This document shows, one piece after another, positions 1 through 9,134 of a stretch of 64,000 bases of DNA. Both the position numbers and the translations under genes were made by a program. Origin of the DNA: Russula earlei (taxonomy: Eukaryota; Basidiomycota; Agaricomycetes; Russulales; Russulaceae); NCBI GenBank assembly GCA_025769875.1, contig JAGFNK010000097.1:62001-126000 (forward strand), written 5' to 3'. The notes below the pieces were generated by a model. That model did not search any database. It saw nothing but the letters and a program-made list of their open reading frames with translations, and was not told the origin of the DNA. Numbering within the stretch: position 1 is the first letter of the stretch; the number at the start of each line of letters is the position of its first letter.

Positions 1-2507
1 GGCGGGGCAGGCAGCTGTGGGGTGAGTGTATTCTCCACCTCAGTTTCGCTTTCACTGGGTTCGGACGGAGGCGCTTTAGGAGGCAGTGTGTCGATGGACA
101 CGGTTGTCACATCTGCGTCCGAGTCGTCATGTTGGATGACAACGCGTTCGAAGGACTGAGGTGGGCCCCCTTCGTCAAATATGACGTTGCGCGACTCCAG
201 GAAGCGGCGAGAAGGGCGATGCATTAGGTGGTAGGCTCTTCGATTTCGTGCGTACCCAAGGAAAGTGCACACTAAAGACTTTGCAGCTAATTTCGTGCGT
301 TTCTTGTCAGGGATATGGACGAAGGCTCGGGAGCCGAAAACGCGAAGGTGGGAGACGTCGGGCTTGTTCCCGCTCCAGGCCTCCTCGGGGGTGCAGTCGT
401 CAAGGGCGCGCGTCGGGGTGACGTTGTGCAGGAGGGCCGCGTACTCGAGGGCGGCATACCAGAACGATTCTGGCAGTTCAGCATCGATCAGCATCGCGCG
501 GACCTTGTCGAGGAGCGTCCGATTCATGCGCTCGGCCACACCATTATGCTGTGGGGTGTGGGGCGTCGTGAGCTCCTGTTTGATTCCTTTTCCCTCAAGG
601 AATTTAGCGACTTCGTGGCCCATGTATTCGCCCCCACCATCGCTGCGTAAGGCCTTCATGCAATGGCCTGTCTCAAGTTTGGCGTGGGCGATGAAAACTT
701 TGAGGTGGTGCGCGACATCGCTTTTGTGGTGGAGTCCCTTGACAAACACCTTCCGAGATTTGTCATCGATGAATGTGACGAAATATTCAAAACCTTGGTG
801 CGATCGGGTGGACAGCTTGCCGCAGACGTCGGAGAAGACGCGGCCAAGCACGGTGTCGGCACGCGTTTCGGTCGTCTTTGAGATGTCGTGGCGCGTTTGC
901 TTGCCCTTGAGGCAGGGCTCACAGGGAGTAGATGGTGTGCTACCAGTAATCTCCATGCCTTTCACCATGCCCTGTCTGACCATACGTAGCACTGTGTTGG
1001 TGTTTAGGTGGCCTAGGCGGCGGTGCCAGGTCTCGACGTCAGCCTTAGAGGCTGTGCTATGAGCGATGAGGGCAGCCTCATCAGGGGCCCGCGTGTCCTC
1101 GCCTTCAGCCGGGAAGTCATCGACAAGCGCGATGTGTGCTGTCTCCGGAACGGCGGTCCTCATGTCCATCACATAGAGGTTTCGTTGCAGGTGTCCATCG
1201 CAGGTGAGTTGTCCCTGCTGATTTTGGATCTGACAGTTGTTTCCAGTGAATCGGATGTCGGTGCCGCGTTGCGTGAGGTGGGCGACTGACAGGAGGTTGC
1301 CATTTAGGTCAGGGACGAAGAGGACGTCCTGAAGGATGGCGTTATGCCATTTCCCGTTGGCGCGCATACAGACGGGGATGTGTCCGACACCGGTGGCATG
1401 TATGACGCTGTCATCTCCCAGTGTGATGCGGGTAGGAGGTGTGAGGGCGGAGAAGGAAATGAACCAGCTGCGATGGCAGCTCATGGTGCGTGATGCGCCG
1501 GAGTCCACTATCCAACGGTGCTGACTGGACTGGTAGTGGTGAGCTCGGAAAGCGAATGCGACGTTGTCACATGGTGCAGGGTCTGCGACGACGGCGCTGA
1601 ACAATTGCACCACGTTTTCGCTGGGGTCTGTGGCTGCGACCTTCGTGGTCGCGGATGTCTTTGCGCCTGCGGGGGAGGTAGTTGTCGCCCTCTTCGTCTC
1701 CTGCTCCTTCTTCAGCTTGCGGCACTCTGACACGTCGTGACCGCGGATATTGCAGTGAGTGCAGTGCTTCTTAGGTTTGTCCCCTTGCTTATTTTTTCCT
1801 TTGGTCTTTTTGGCTGCCTTAGCGAAGAAGGTGGTAGCACCGACCCCCGACGCGCGCACGCGGCGCTGCTCATCACCGAGAATTTGGGATGTGACGAGAT
1901 CAGTCGACATCTCATCAGTTTTGATGGCGTACAAGATTGTCTTGAGGGTCGACATTGATTCGGGCAGGGCAAGAATGATGATATAGGCAAGAAGTTTATT
2001 GTCAAGGGGGAAGCCGAGGTTTGCAAGAGTGCGAGCGGTGCGCGTGAGTTTGTTGATCTGAGGATCAAGTGGTTCGTCCTCGGAGAACGTGCCCCGGAAG
2101 AGCTCCTCGATGATGTGAGCGATACGTTGTTCGCCCTTGCCTTCGTAGCGAGCTGATAATTTGTCCCAGCATTCCTTAGCTGTCTTGGTACCGAGAACAG
2201 AGTTGAGGGGTTCATTCCTCAGCGTGAGGGAGATCTGCACACATGCCTCCCGGTCTCTATAAGACCAGTCTGCGAAAGCTGTGGGGTCCAAGCTTTGGTC
2301 GGGTTTGGTGTAGGTGCCGTCGACTACTGTCCAGAGCTCTCGAAGTTCGAGGACCATCTGGATGCGATACTTCCAGAACTGAAACTCGGTCCCATCGTTA
2401 TCAAGGAATGGGACCTCATAGTGGCGCGCGGTGGCTTTTGGGCCCGTTGTCACGGCTCCTGAGGAGGAAGCGTTGCCGCCTCGCGGTGGGGACATATTGG
2501 AGCCCAT
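1..2507 (-). CDS. Ty1/copia Gag-Pol polyprotein, 3' part beyond window
   Basis: The reverse strand is open without a stop for 835 codons, from an ATG at 2507 to the window edge. Domains in order: a copia gag region (residues ~20-200), a CCHC zinc knuckle reading CTHCNIRGHDVSEC, an aspartic protease site WIVDSGAS, the GAG-pre-integrase motif WHRRLGHLN (minus strand near 1045), then the integrase core with its DDE residues (YFVTFIDDKS, LRSDGGGEY and NGVAERMNRT). Reverse transcriptase and RNase H would lie outside the window. The frame is rich in CpG and has no visible lesion, unlike the gypsy relics further right, so this copy looks young and perhaps still competent. Its 5' LTR is at 2585-2780. 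The ATG is the first in frame after the primer site. Family assignment is firm; activity is inferred. Confidence 0.93.
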   Translation of the reverse strand, partial: MGSNMSPPRGGNASSSGAVTTGPKATARHYEVPFLDNDGTEFQFWKYRIQMVLELRELWTVVDGTYTKPDQSLDPTAFADWSYRDREACVQISLTLRNEPLNSVLGTKTAKECWDKLSARYEGKGEQRIAHIIEELFRGTFSEDEPLDPQINKLTRTARTLANLGFPLDNKLLAYIIILALPESMSTLKTILYAIKTDEMSTDLVTSQILGDEQRRVRASGVGATTFFAKAAKKTKGKNKQGDKPKKHCTHCNIRGHDVSECRKLKKEQETKRATTTSPAGAKTSATTKVAATDPSENVVQLFSAVVADPAPCDNVAFAFRAHHYQSSQHRWIVDSGASRTMSCHRSWFISFSALTPPTRITLGDDSVIHATGVGHIPVCMRANGKWHNAILQDVLFVPDLNGNLLSVAHLTQRGTDIRFTGNNCQIQNQQGQLTCDGHLQRNLYVMDMRTAVPETAHIALVDDFPAEGEDTRAPDEAALIAHSTASKADVETWHRRLGHLNTNTVLRMVRQGMVKGMEITGSTPSTPCEPCLKGKQTRHDISKTTETRADTVLGRVFSDVCGKLSTRSHQGFEYFVTFIDDKSRKVFVKGLHHKSDVAHHLKVFIAHAKLETGHCMKALRSDGGGEYMGHEVAKFLEGKGIKQELTTPHTPQHNGVAERMNRTLLDKVRAMLIDAELPESFWYAALEYAALLHNVTPTRALDDCTPEEAWSGNKPDVSHLRVFGSRAFVHIPDKKRTKLAAKSLVCTFLGYARNRRAYHLMHRPSRRFLESRNVIFDEGGPPQSFERVVIQHDDSDADVTTVSIDTLPPKAPPSEPSESETEVENTLTPQLPAP

Positions 2508-2572
2508 TTCTATGGTGTGTGGTTTCGGGATTCTGGGTGTGTGTAGTTTGTTGGCTTATTTAGAGAGAATCA

Positions 2573-2589
2573 GGTCTCATAATCTGTTG
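2573..2589 (-). other. Copia primer-binding site (half-tRNA iMet type)
   Basis: Read on the minus strand, the 17 bases that straddle the LTR end include TTATGAG. This is complementary to the anticodon loop of initiator tRNA-Met (CTCATAA). Ty5 and Drosophila copia are known to prime from a cleaved initiator half-tRNA in this way. The same motif sits at 3575-3591 beside the second copia LTR, which supports function. Confidence 0.6.
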
Positions 2590-2602
2590 CGATGATATCG
2601 CT

Positions 2603-2625
2603 CTCAGTTCGTGGTAAAGGAACTA
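2603..2625 (-). other. LTR hairpin motif, proximal copy, inner copia
   Basis: Partial inverted repeat AGTTC...GAACT with a 9-base loop. It is a shorter version of the full hairpin at 2711-2737 in the same LTR. Confidence 0.4.
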
Positions 2626-2710
2626 TATTAGTTGTGTCTAACCTGTTGCAATGATATCGCTCTAGGTGTAATGTTAGTATATATGGTGACGAGACGGTAA
2701 GGGTAACTAA

Positions 2711-2737
2711 CCTCAGTTCGTGGTAAAGGAACTGAGG
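2711..2737 (-). other. LTR hairpin motif, distal copy, inner copia
   Basis: Perfect 9-bp stem CCTCAGTTC/GAACTGAGG around a 9-base loop. The equivalent hairpin of the other copia LTR (3718-3745) keeps the outer stem but carries CTT/AAG in place of TC/GA, so pairing is kept while the sequence changes. Confidence 0.55.
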
Positions 2738-2780
2738 TGCGAGTCGAAAAGGTGTCGTACATTATATGGGTATTAGAACA

Positions 2781-3517
2781 AAGGTAGAGTGGCATGGAAG
2801 GGAAGCCACATTATTTAAACGTGCGTATGTGTGAAACCGGAGCTCGGACTTCCGAGCGGGTGTTGTCGTCGCGCTGTGGCTGCAACTCCAATACTTGGCC
2901 GTTAGATGGCTGGGCGGCGTCGAGTGGAGAGTGGCCTTGAGATTGGCCATCTTTTCCGGTAGTGCGAGGATTAGCATCCAGATGAGGACTTTCTCGTCTA
3001 TTGGGTAACTGAGTCTCTCAAGGGTTCGGGCGGCGTGCAGCAGTCGAATGATTTGAGGAGCCATGGGTTCACTTTCGGAGAAAGTGACCCGGTATAGGTC
3101 CGTCAATAAACGTGCGACGCGTTGCTTGCCCTTCCCTGCAAAATGTTTTGCAAGCTCGTCCCAAGTATTTTTGGCTCCAGCAATGCCTAGGGCAGTGTCG
3201 AGAGCGTGCCCTTTTAACGTGAGTAAAATGTGGGCGTGCGCTTCGCGATCTTTCTGCTCCCAGTCGGCGAAGCCGCTCGGGTCATTGCTGAGGTCCGGTT
3301 TTGAGTATGTCCCATTTAAGATTTCCATTAAGCTGTTTACTTTGAATACTGCCTCTATTTCAGCTTTCCATTGTGTGTACGCGACCGTGCCACCTTCGAA
3401 GAGTGGTCCGTCGTAACCGTGTTGGCCGCCCATGTAAGTTTTTCCCGCGGCTCCTACGGTGGGAGCATGGCTGCCTCTCGAGGGCGCGACGTTTGCAGTT
3501 GCTGTGGGGGCGCTCAT
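2781..3517 (-). pseudogene. Ty1/copia Gag fragment of an outer element, truncated by nested insertion
   Basis: An ATG at 3517 opens a Gag-like frame of about 245 codons with copia gag features: a YTQWKAEIEAVFK-like N-terminal part, SGFADWEQKDREAHAHI and FAGKGKQRVARLL. It is clearly related to, but distinct from, the Gag starting at 2507. Near 2895 the family's V-L-E-x-L stretch appears in another frame, which suggests a 1-base indel. The frame then runs into the LTR of the inner element at 2780, so the pol region has been displaced or lost. The order shows that the inner copia jumped into the outer copia. Confidence 0.8.
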
Positions 3518-3574
3518 GGTGTTTCGTTACGCGATTTGGAAGCTGGTGGGAGTTCGTGATGTCAGGGACGACCA

Positions 3575-3591
3575 GGTCTCATAATCTGTTG
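3575..3591 (-). other. Primer-binding site of the outer copia element
   Basis: Identical 17-base motif to 2573-2589. On the minus strand it spans the LTR end (..CAACA) and the initiator-Met anticodon-loop complement TTATGAG. It lies ~60 bp upstream of the gag ATG at 3517. Confidence 0.55.
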
Positions 3592-3609
3592 AAGCTATAG
3601 GAAGCTTTG

Positions 3610-3633
3610 CTCAGTCTTGTGTGTAAAAGACTG
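3610..3633 (-). other. LTR hairpin motif, proximal copy, outer copia
   Basis: Inverted repeat CAGTCTT...AAGACTG, equivalent in position to 2603-2625 of the inner copia LTR. Confidence 0.45.
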
Positions 3634-3717
3634 TATTGGTTAGTTATCTAACCTATAGGGATGATAGCTATGTACAGTATTAGCTTTAAAGGAGTGTAAA
3701 GGAATGTGTAGTACTGA

Positions 3718-3745
3718 CCTCAGTCTTGTGTGTAAAAGACTGAGG
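3718..3745 (-). other. LTR hairpin motif, distal copy, outer copia
   Basis: Perfect 10-bp stem CCTCAGTCTT/AAGACTGAGG with an 8-base loop. It is the covarying counterpart of 2711-2737. Confidence 0.55.
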
Positions 3746-3836
3746 AAACGAACGCGATAACTAAATTATTCTAATTATTTACACGTACGGTCCGGATTGT
3801 CCGTTCGCGCGGCACTAAGCGGCTGCACGTCCAACA

Positions 3837-4728
3837 GAAGGAGCCTGATGAGAAGACCCTGGAAGCTCACAAGAAACTTAGTTCTTCTGAATGGGTCTTT
3901 AAACTCATAGAAGGGAGACTGAAATCAGATGATTGGCCCAAAGATGATGGCAACTGATACAAGAGCATCCTTGGTCATGATCCAATGAGGAGCAGCTGCA
4001 AGTGCAAGGCTCAAGATAGCAATGCAGCAAAGGATCCTGAAATGTCCAACAAAATGCACAGAGGACTATCTCCACCTTCTGGACCTTCATCTTCCAGGCA
4101 TAGCTTTTTGGCTTGCTCACAAGGCTGTCCAGAGTAAGTTTTCAGTTCATCATCACACAGTGTCCCACATACTCAGAATGTATCTTTCTCCATCATAGCT
4201 AGCTCAACTTGGGGGGTAAATTAGATGATTGTATTCTGTCTTCTAAGGCTTGCATTTAGCTAAGTATCTGGGCTTAGACTTTCTTGTTGTAGTTTGGATT
4301 CATATGAACAGGTTGCATGTCTGATTCCTTTTGAGTTATTTGCAACAAGGGCATAAGACATCCACAGCCAGTTGCCTTCAACACAGACTTGGTTCTTAGT
4401 AGGAAAATACAAACAAGCTTCAATTATAAGAATGCTAACTATGTTATTTGGCTCAGGTCAAATTGTCATGAAATGTAAAGCCCAGATCTTTGTGTTGAGT
4501 TTAATCTGTGTGGTCAGTCTCTGTCATTGGGGGAATTGATCCCCATTGGGTGTGATTGATCCCCATCAGCTGATTATCACCATGTAATGAGTAGACCATT
4601 CTTATTTAAAATTTGGTGTCATATTTGTGGATGCACTTTATGTCTCAATTTATTCAATATAAATCCATGTATTAACATACACCATTGTGTTAAGTTTATT
4701 CAAGTCTGCTAAGGCTAAATTGATCAGG
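3837..4728. other. CpG-poor non-coding stretch
   Basis: No coding frame or recognised element. Almost no CpG dinucleotides. A short direct repeat of TTGATCCCCAT occurs at ~4540-4570. Confidence 0.5.
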
Positions 4729-5065
4729 GAAATTGTCAAGACTCACTGTTGAACAATCCAGTTCAAGAGCAAGGGATAAGTTCAAAGACGAGTTGATAGA
4801 CATCCAAGATGGCATGGGCAAGAAGTAGAGTCCAAAGCAGTACCAAGTACTAAAGAGGTATGGTTACTGGTAGAGTCGAGCAGGTGTGCAGGGAAGAGGC
4901 CAGAATGGTCACAAGGGGATGGTCCTTAAAGGAGTATCCCAGGGATGGAGAGTGCCATAAACAAATGGACTGTCTGAGGACTGTCTGCAACTTTATTGAG
5001 TGCTTATATACTACAAAAAATTGCTAAATGGGGAACAAGTCTTAACCTTGTTATCAAGCACAATA

Positions 5066-5334
5066 TGTTAAATAAGCGACCTATTAGCACCCTTATGTCC
5101 ACAGGACTCAAAGGGAACTGCAGAGGAGCAATTGAGACTAGTATTGTTATGAGGAGTCAAACTACTACACACCTGCAGAGGAGCAATTGAGACTAAGGTA
5201 TACTACTGCTCCTCTGCCTGTAATATCAACCTGACTAAGCCATAAATCAATCCAAATAATGGAACTACTGTCTGGAGCATTGTGCTGACACCCCAGAGTG
5301 ATATCTACAGTGCATCAGTAATAAATCACAATGA
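5066..5334. mobile_element. 269-bp insertion inside LTR copy A
   Basis: Absent from the other LTR copies and flanked by a 7-bp duplication CACAATA (5059-5065 and 5335-5341). It contains a 23-bp direct repeat starting CTGCAGAGGAGC (5118-5140 and 5173-5195) and a 10-bp inverted copy of its core at ~5206. No clear terminal inverted repeat, so the superfamily is unknown; a 7-8-bp duplication would suit a hAT-like element. Confidence 0.6.
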
Positions 5335-5611
5335 CACAATAGGCAGATGAGTAAGAAGCTGGAGTATGCTCACTGAGCATGCTCAGTCATGCTCAGTAAG
5401 CTGCTGAGTAAGGAGGCTCATCCTGATGAGTAAGAGCCTTTACTGTCCATGTGTTTACTTCTTTAGTACACATGTAAAGCACCTGATTCATTTCTTGTTA
5501 TTTAGTTTAGGGCTGGTCATATGAGGACTTGTAGTTTGGTCCAAGGAATAGAGTTGCTTATAAGGTGCCTTATATAGTTCTATTAGGGTCCTTAGAGTTG
5601 ACCCTAATACT

Positions 5612-6004
5612 AGTCTTGTTCAAAGCTGGAGCTGCGGAAGTCACAGCTGTAGCGCAGCATATTACATGAGCATGAATTTGAGTCTCCACTGTCACCCTCA
5701 CTAGAGCATGACTTTTGTGCAATTATCTGATTATCTCATCATGTCTGCCACCAGATGAGTTTTCCATTACCGGCAGCAGTCCAATTTATCTATCTCAGGG
5801 ACAGAACCAGAACAAGGGGGAATTAGTAAATATAGATAGAAACAATGAGTGACAAGAGCTAGGCAGGATTACCAGAGGAGCAATGGCACACGTTGGGTAC
5901 ACCTCAGTCACACTGAGTCACAGAGCGGAGACTCAAACTCACGCTCATGTAATATGCTGCGCTGCGACGCTGCAACTTCCACAGCTCCAGCTTTGAACAA
6001 GACT
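5612..6004. mobile_element. MITE, 393 bp with ~90-bp terminal inverted repeats
   Basis: Ends AGTCTTGTTCAAAGCTGGAG and its complement are perfect for the first 23 bases. Pairing continues with scattered mismatches and a small gap for ~90 bp on each side, so the element is nearly half hairpin. It interrupts LTR copy A and leaves a 3-bp duplication (ACT at 5609-5611 and 6005-6007; TAC is an equivalent alignment), which would fit PIF/Harbinger-type insertion. No ORF of substance. Confidence 0.85.
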
Positions 6005-6373
6005 ACTTATATTAAGGTCCTTAGTATTGGTTCATAGTTTGTTCTAAGGTTATTAGAGTTAGTCTAATAACACATTGTAGGGCTGTTAGTGTCTTGTTAG
6101 TGCCTCTTGTAGAGAACTTAGAGTCATCCTAAAGGGTCTTTGGAGAGGCTATAATACTGTCCTTTATAGCTAAAAGAGTTGCCACTAAGTGGGGCTTGCT
6201 GTATGTCGATTGTGCTGAGAATCGCTCGTGCAACAATGCATGCGCAATATTGTGGACACCTCTACTCACCCCTTTTGTCTGTGTGAACAGGGTAACACCA
6301 TAGAGGCTGGGTTTCCTCTAATAAGGAAGGGTCCTTCAAGGACCCTCTCCAGGAAATGGTTCATGACAGAAAT

Positions 6374-7017
6374 TAAGTGTATATAATTATAATCCCACTG
6401 GTGATTTGGGGTGACTCATGTTGCATCTTAGGTTACATAACTTGGGAACTGAGCTGCCCTCTTTTAAGCATTCAACTAATTTCTAATTGTTTGGGTTGAC
6501 ATATTTACAATAATGCAATGCATTTACAATAATTCAATGCATGAGGAGAGGGCAACAAATCAATCAATTGTTTTAAAATAATTTGTCATCTGAGCTGAGT
6601 CAATTCAGTGGTCAATATATTTCACCTTTATTGACCACTGAGTTGAGTTTTAGTGGACTGGACTTATCCATTCCTGTCCATTGTGATGAGATCATTTCAA
6701 GTGGCCGTAACTGCTCGGTGCTGTCATTTCCAGCTTGCGAGCCTAGAAACCTCGATGCATCAACATCACATCAACACTGGATCATGATGCGACGGATGTA
6801 TAGCCCTGCCCATCTGGTCCGGAATATGTGGACAGATGGAGTTGGACTTCTATAAATCAACAACACCTAGAGGCGCAATTCTCCCCAGCAGTGCTCCTGT
6901 TCACTTCATACTCGGGTACCGGTTACCGACAATCTTTCTAATCTTTCTCCGCTCTGTCTTGTTTCTTCCTCTACAACTTCGACGACTCAAAATCCATATT
7001 CCCACTCATAACTAAGA
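6374..7017. other. Intergenic; putative promoter of the 7018 gene
   Basis: Starts as CpG-poor DNA and contains an 11-bp perfect inverted repeat TCAGTGGTCAA/TTGACCACTGA (6605-6615, 6631-6641). From ~6700 CpG content rises. A TATA-like TATAAATC lies at 6851-6858, followed by a pyrimidine-rich leader up to the ATG at 7018, as in many fungal promoters. Confidence 0.45.
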
Positions 7018-7170
7018 ATGCGAACCTCCACCGTTCTTGCCATATTCTGCCTCGCCGTTGGCATCGCCCCATCATTCTCGCTTCCTACAAAGTACGCCGA
7101 CTGCTTCAAGTTCTCTTTCTCCCCTGAAGTTCGTTACCTTGCAGCCATGGGGATTTCGTATCCAATCTGA
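7018..7170 (+). CDS. Candidate small secreted protein (first exon or truncated)
   Basis: An ATG behind a plausible promoter opens 50 codons with a clear signal peptide: a basic start (MRTS), a hydrophobic core (TVLAIFCLAVGIA) and a likely cleavage after PSFS. The frame stops at TGA 7168-7170. Codons are CpG-containing, unlike the surrounding repeat DNA. An alternative model splices at GTTACC (~7129) to an AG at ~7232 and joins in frame to the coiled-coil frame that follows; I cannot decide between them. Function unknown. It could be the remnant of a secreted mannoprotein-like or effector-like gene. Confidence 0.45.
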   Translation: MRTSTVLAIFCLAVGIAPSFSLPTKYADCFKFSFSPEVRYLAAMGISYPI

Positions 7171-7173
7171 ACG

Positions 7174-7425
7174 TTGATTGGCCGCCGCCGTCATCATCGG
7201 TCTCAAATGCTTTCTGTGTTCATAGCGGAGACTCGGGTGGCGCATGAGAGGGAAATTAAAGATCTGACTGAGCAGCATCACAATGACCTGACTCAGCAGC
7301 TGACTCAGCAGCAGACTCGCCATGAAAGGGTGATTAACGAGCTGAATCAGCGGCATCAAAATAAAATTGATGAGCTGAATCGGCAGCACGCAGTGTCAAA
7401 AAGGTGGTTAAAGGATTCAAAATAG
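7174..7425 (+). CDS. Coiled-coil frame, possible second exon of the 7018 gene
   Basis: An open frame of ~65-80 codons is almost wholly coiled coil: repeated units such as DLTEQHHNDLTQQLTQQQ and INELNQRHQNKIDELNRQH, rich in Glu, Gln, His, Arg and Leu in heptad spacing. It has no ATG of its own near the start, so it is better read as an exon that follows the signal peptide exon across an intron ending near 7232. TAG stop at 7423-7425. Not recognised. Confidence 0.4.
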   Translation: MIGRRRHHRSQMLSVFIAETRVAHEREIKDLTEQHHNDLTQQLTQQQTRHERVINELNQRHQNKIDELNRQHAVSKRWLKDSK

Positions 7426-7435
7426 AGTAATGGAG

Positions 7436-9129
7436 AAACACTTAACTAATGTGACACATGAAATATATATATACAGTGTTTGAGGCGACATGTGAAATGA
7501 AACGAAATAAAACTAAACTTTGAAAGGGTATGGTAGGTGGTAGCAATGAGTGGGCACTAGTCGGCGTGGCCGAAATGCCGCGCAGGGGTGGTCGGTCGGC
7601 TCTCGAGCGTTGGGGGCTTTTGCCTGACTGATGAGGTAGTGGCGAGCGGGCGTGCGGGTGCGGGTGCGGGTGCGGGTGAGCATGCGGGTGTGTGGTAGTG
7701 GACTAAGTGGAGGAGGAGGAGCGGGTGTGTACGTCGGAGGCGAGAGGCGGAGGGTGTGGAGGCATTTGCATGTGACGTGGTGGTGGGAGAAAGGAGGGTG
7801 TTGGGTGCACGTGTTAGGCGTTCGGTGGTAACGTCGTCGGAGGTGGAGGAGAGGGAGTGTGCGTCGAAGGCGAGAGGTGGAGGGCATGGTGTGCTTGCAT
7901 GTGTGTCATGGTGGTGGGAGAGAGGGGGTTGCGCATGCACATGTGCGTGCCTGTCGTTCGACTGCTGGCTGGATTCTCACGGCAGGTGGCACTTTGTCAG
8001 TCTGGCCTGTTCCATGTCCAAGCCAGCAAGTCACCTTACAGCATTGTGTGGAGTTGAATGGAGGCTGGATCATCCTTTGATGGACACAGCTTGATCTCTT
8101 GAAGATACCATGGGCAGTCGTCATTTGTGAGACAACTATCAAGTAAGCATTTGAGTTTGAGCTATCCAACCATCCAAAGCAGCTGACAGTGAACTGACCC
8201 ATCGGAATAGAGGATTGCTGGGCACCCATGATGAATATGGTGAAACCCTTGGCCCTACAGACCGCCTGCATTCACCACTGAGACATGAATGTCCAGTGTG
8301 ACTGATGGAGCTTGTGATGGATGAACAACCACAAAATATGGTGATGCCTGAAGAAACTTGGGTGGTACAATTGTGGTCGCTCGGGGGCAGTGCTAGGACT
8401 CAGCATTGACAGAGGTGCACTAGCACTGTGGTGCTGCTGGAAGCAAAAAAAAAGTCAACCTGGGGTCAGCGTGCAGACCCCAACAAACAAACTTACTGCT
8501 AATGCTGCTGCTGTCTCGCCTCTGGCAGGTAGATCTTGGGCATGAACTTTGAGTGTGTGTGAGATGGTAGCAATGTCTGCCAAAGGGGGGTGGGAAGCCA
8601 TGCTTGTGCTCAAGCACTTCGCCACACAAGCATCCACTGGTGCATGGTGTGTACTGTGAGCTCCTGGGAATATTGCATTTTGCGGAGCTTGATCATATTG
8701 ACAGTCATTTTTTGTTTGATGGGAGCAATCAAGTGGGAGAAGAGAGTCGAGAGGAAATAGTTGGTTTAGAGGAAATGTTGGTCACGGTGGAAAACCACCT
8801 GTCATTTTAAATGGTGCCTGAGGATCCACAAACAATCCAGCGACAATCAGGATGTCCAGCCTAAAACTCAGGAGAACTCACAAAACAATACAACTAAGAG
8901 AAAGAAGCATACAAATTATTTGCAATAGATGGCTGAATGTTGAGTGTTGGATGCTGGACAGTGAAAGCTGTTTATCTCATCAGCGAGGGACATTGGCAAT
9001 ACATGAAATATATTCCAAATCTAGACTATGAAGTACCCATATGACAGCTGTAAACGGCCAGTCAATGAACGGGTCTCAACAGGTAATACCCATACTGTAT
9101 AAACTCTGCAGTGGTCAGCAAATGGGACG
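7436..9129. other. Non-coding; GGTGCG-type repeat and 130-bp duplication
   Basis: 7560-7960 is G-rich and CpG-containing, with a (GTGCGG)n hexanucleotide run at ~7648-7680 and two diverged ~85-bp direct copies 130 bp apart (from ~7727 and ~7857, both containing CGAGAGG(C/T)GGAGGG). The long ORFs on both strands follow this composition and are not credible genes. 8100-9129 is CpG-poor with nothing recognisable. Confidence 0.5.
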
Positions 9130-9134
9130 GGTAC

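Larger units (their letters stand above)
2585..2780 (-). repeat. 5' LTR of the inner copia element (196 bp)
   Basis: The segment lies between the primer site and the interrupted gag of the neighbouring element, and has terminal TGTT...AACA. It contains two copies of a hairpin motif about 110 bp apart and a repeated TGTTGC(G/A)ATGATATCGCTCT unit (from 2585 and 2643). The 3' LTR is outside the window, so the boundary at 2780 rests on the terminal motif and on the break in the neighbour's gag. Target duplication cannot be tested. Confidence 0.6.
3587..3836 (-). repeat. 5' LTR of the outer copia element (~250 bp)
   Basis: Starts TGTTG and ends CCAACA on the plus strand, giving the same TGTTG...AACA termini as the neighbouring copia LTR. 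The two LTRs differ widely in sequence but share layout: two hairpin motifs 110 bp apart and the primer site. The right boundary coincides with an abrupt fall in CpG content, as expected where a young insert meets old repeat DNA. Confidence 0.6.
4734..6368. repeat. Solo LTR, copy A, with two nested insertions; TSD GAAAT
   Basis: Begins TGTCAAGACTCACTG, ends GGTTCATGACA and is flanked by the perfect 5-bp duplication GAAAT (4729-4733 and 6369-6373). It aligns along its length with the uninterrupted copy at 9135-10098, except for two extra blocks (5066-5341 and 5612-6007). Subtracting these leaves ~963 bp, matching the 964 bp of the intact copy. TG...CA ends with a 5-bp duplication are typical of Ty3/gypsy LTRs. 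No internal coding region is attached, so it is a recombination remnant. Confidence 0.88.

Noticed and set aside
265..1062. 265-codon plus-strand ORF
   Set aside because: Antisense shadow of the copia integrase frame.
5849..6037. Short plus-strand ORF
   Set aside because: Lies across the right arm of the MITE; incidental.
7513..7940. Overlapping minus-strand Pro/His/Thr ORFs
   Set aside because: Open only because the DNA is G-rich and stop-poor; no start context and no domain.
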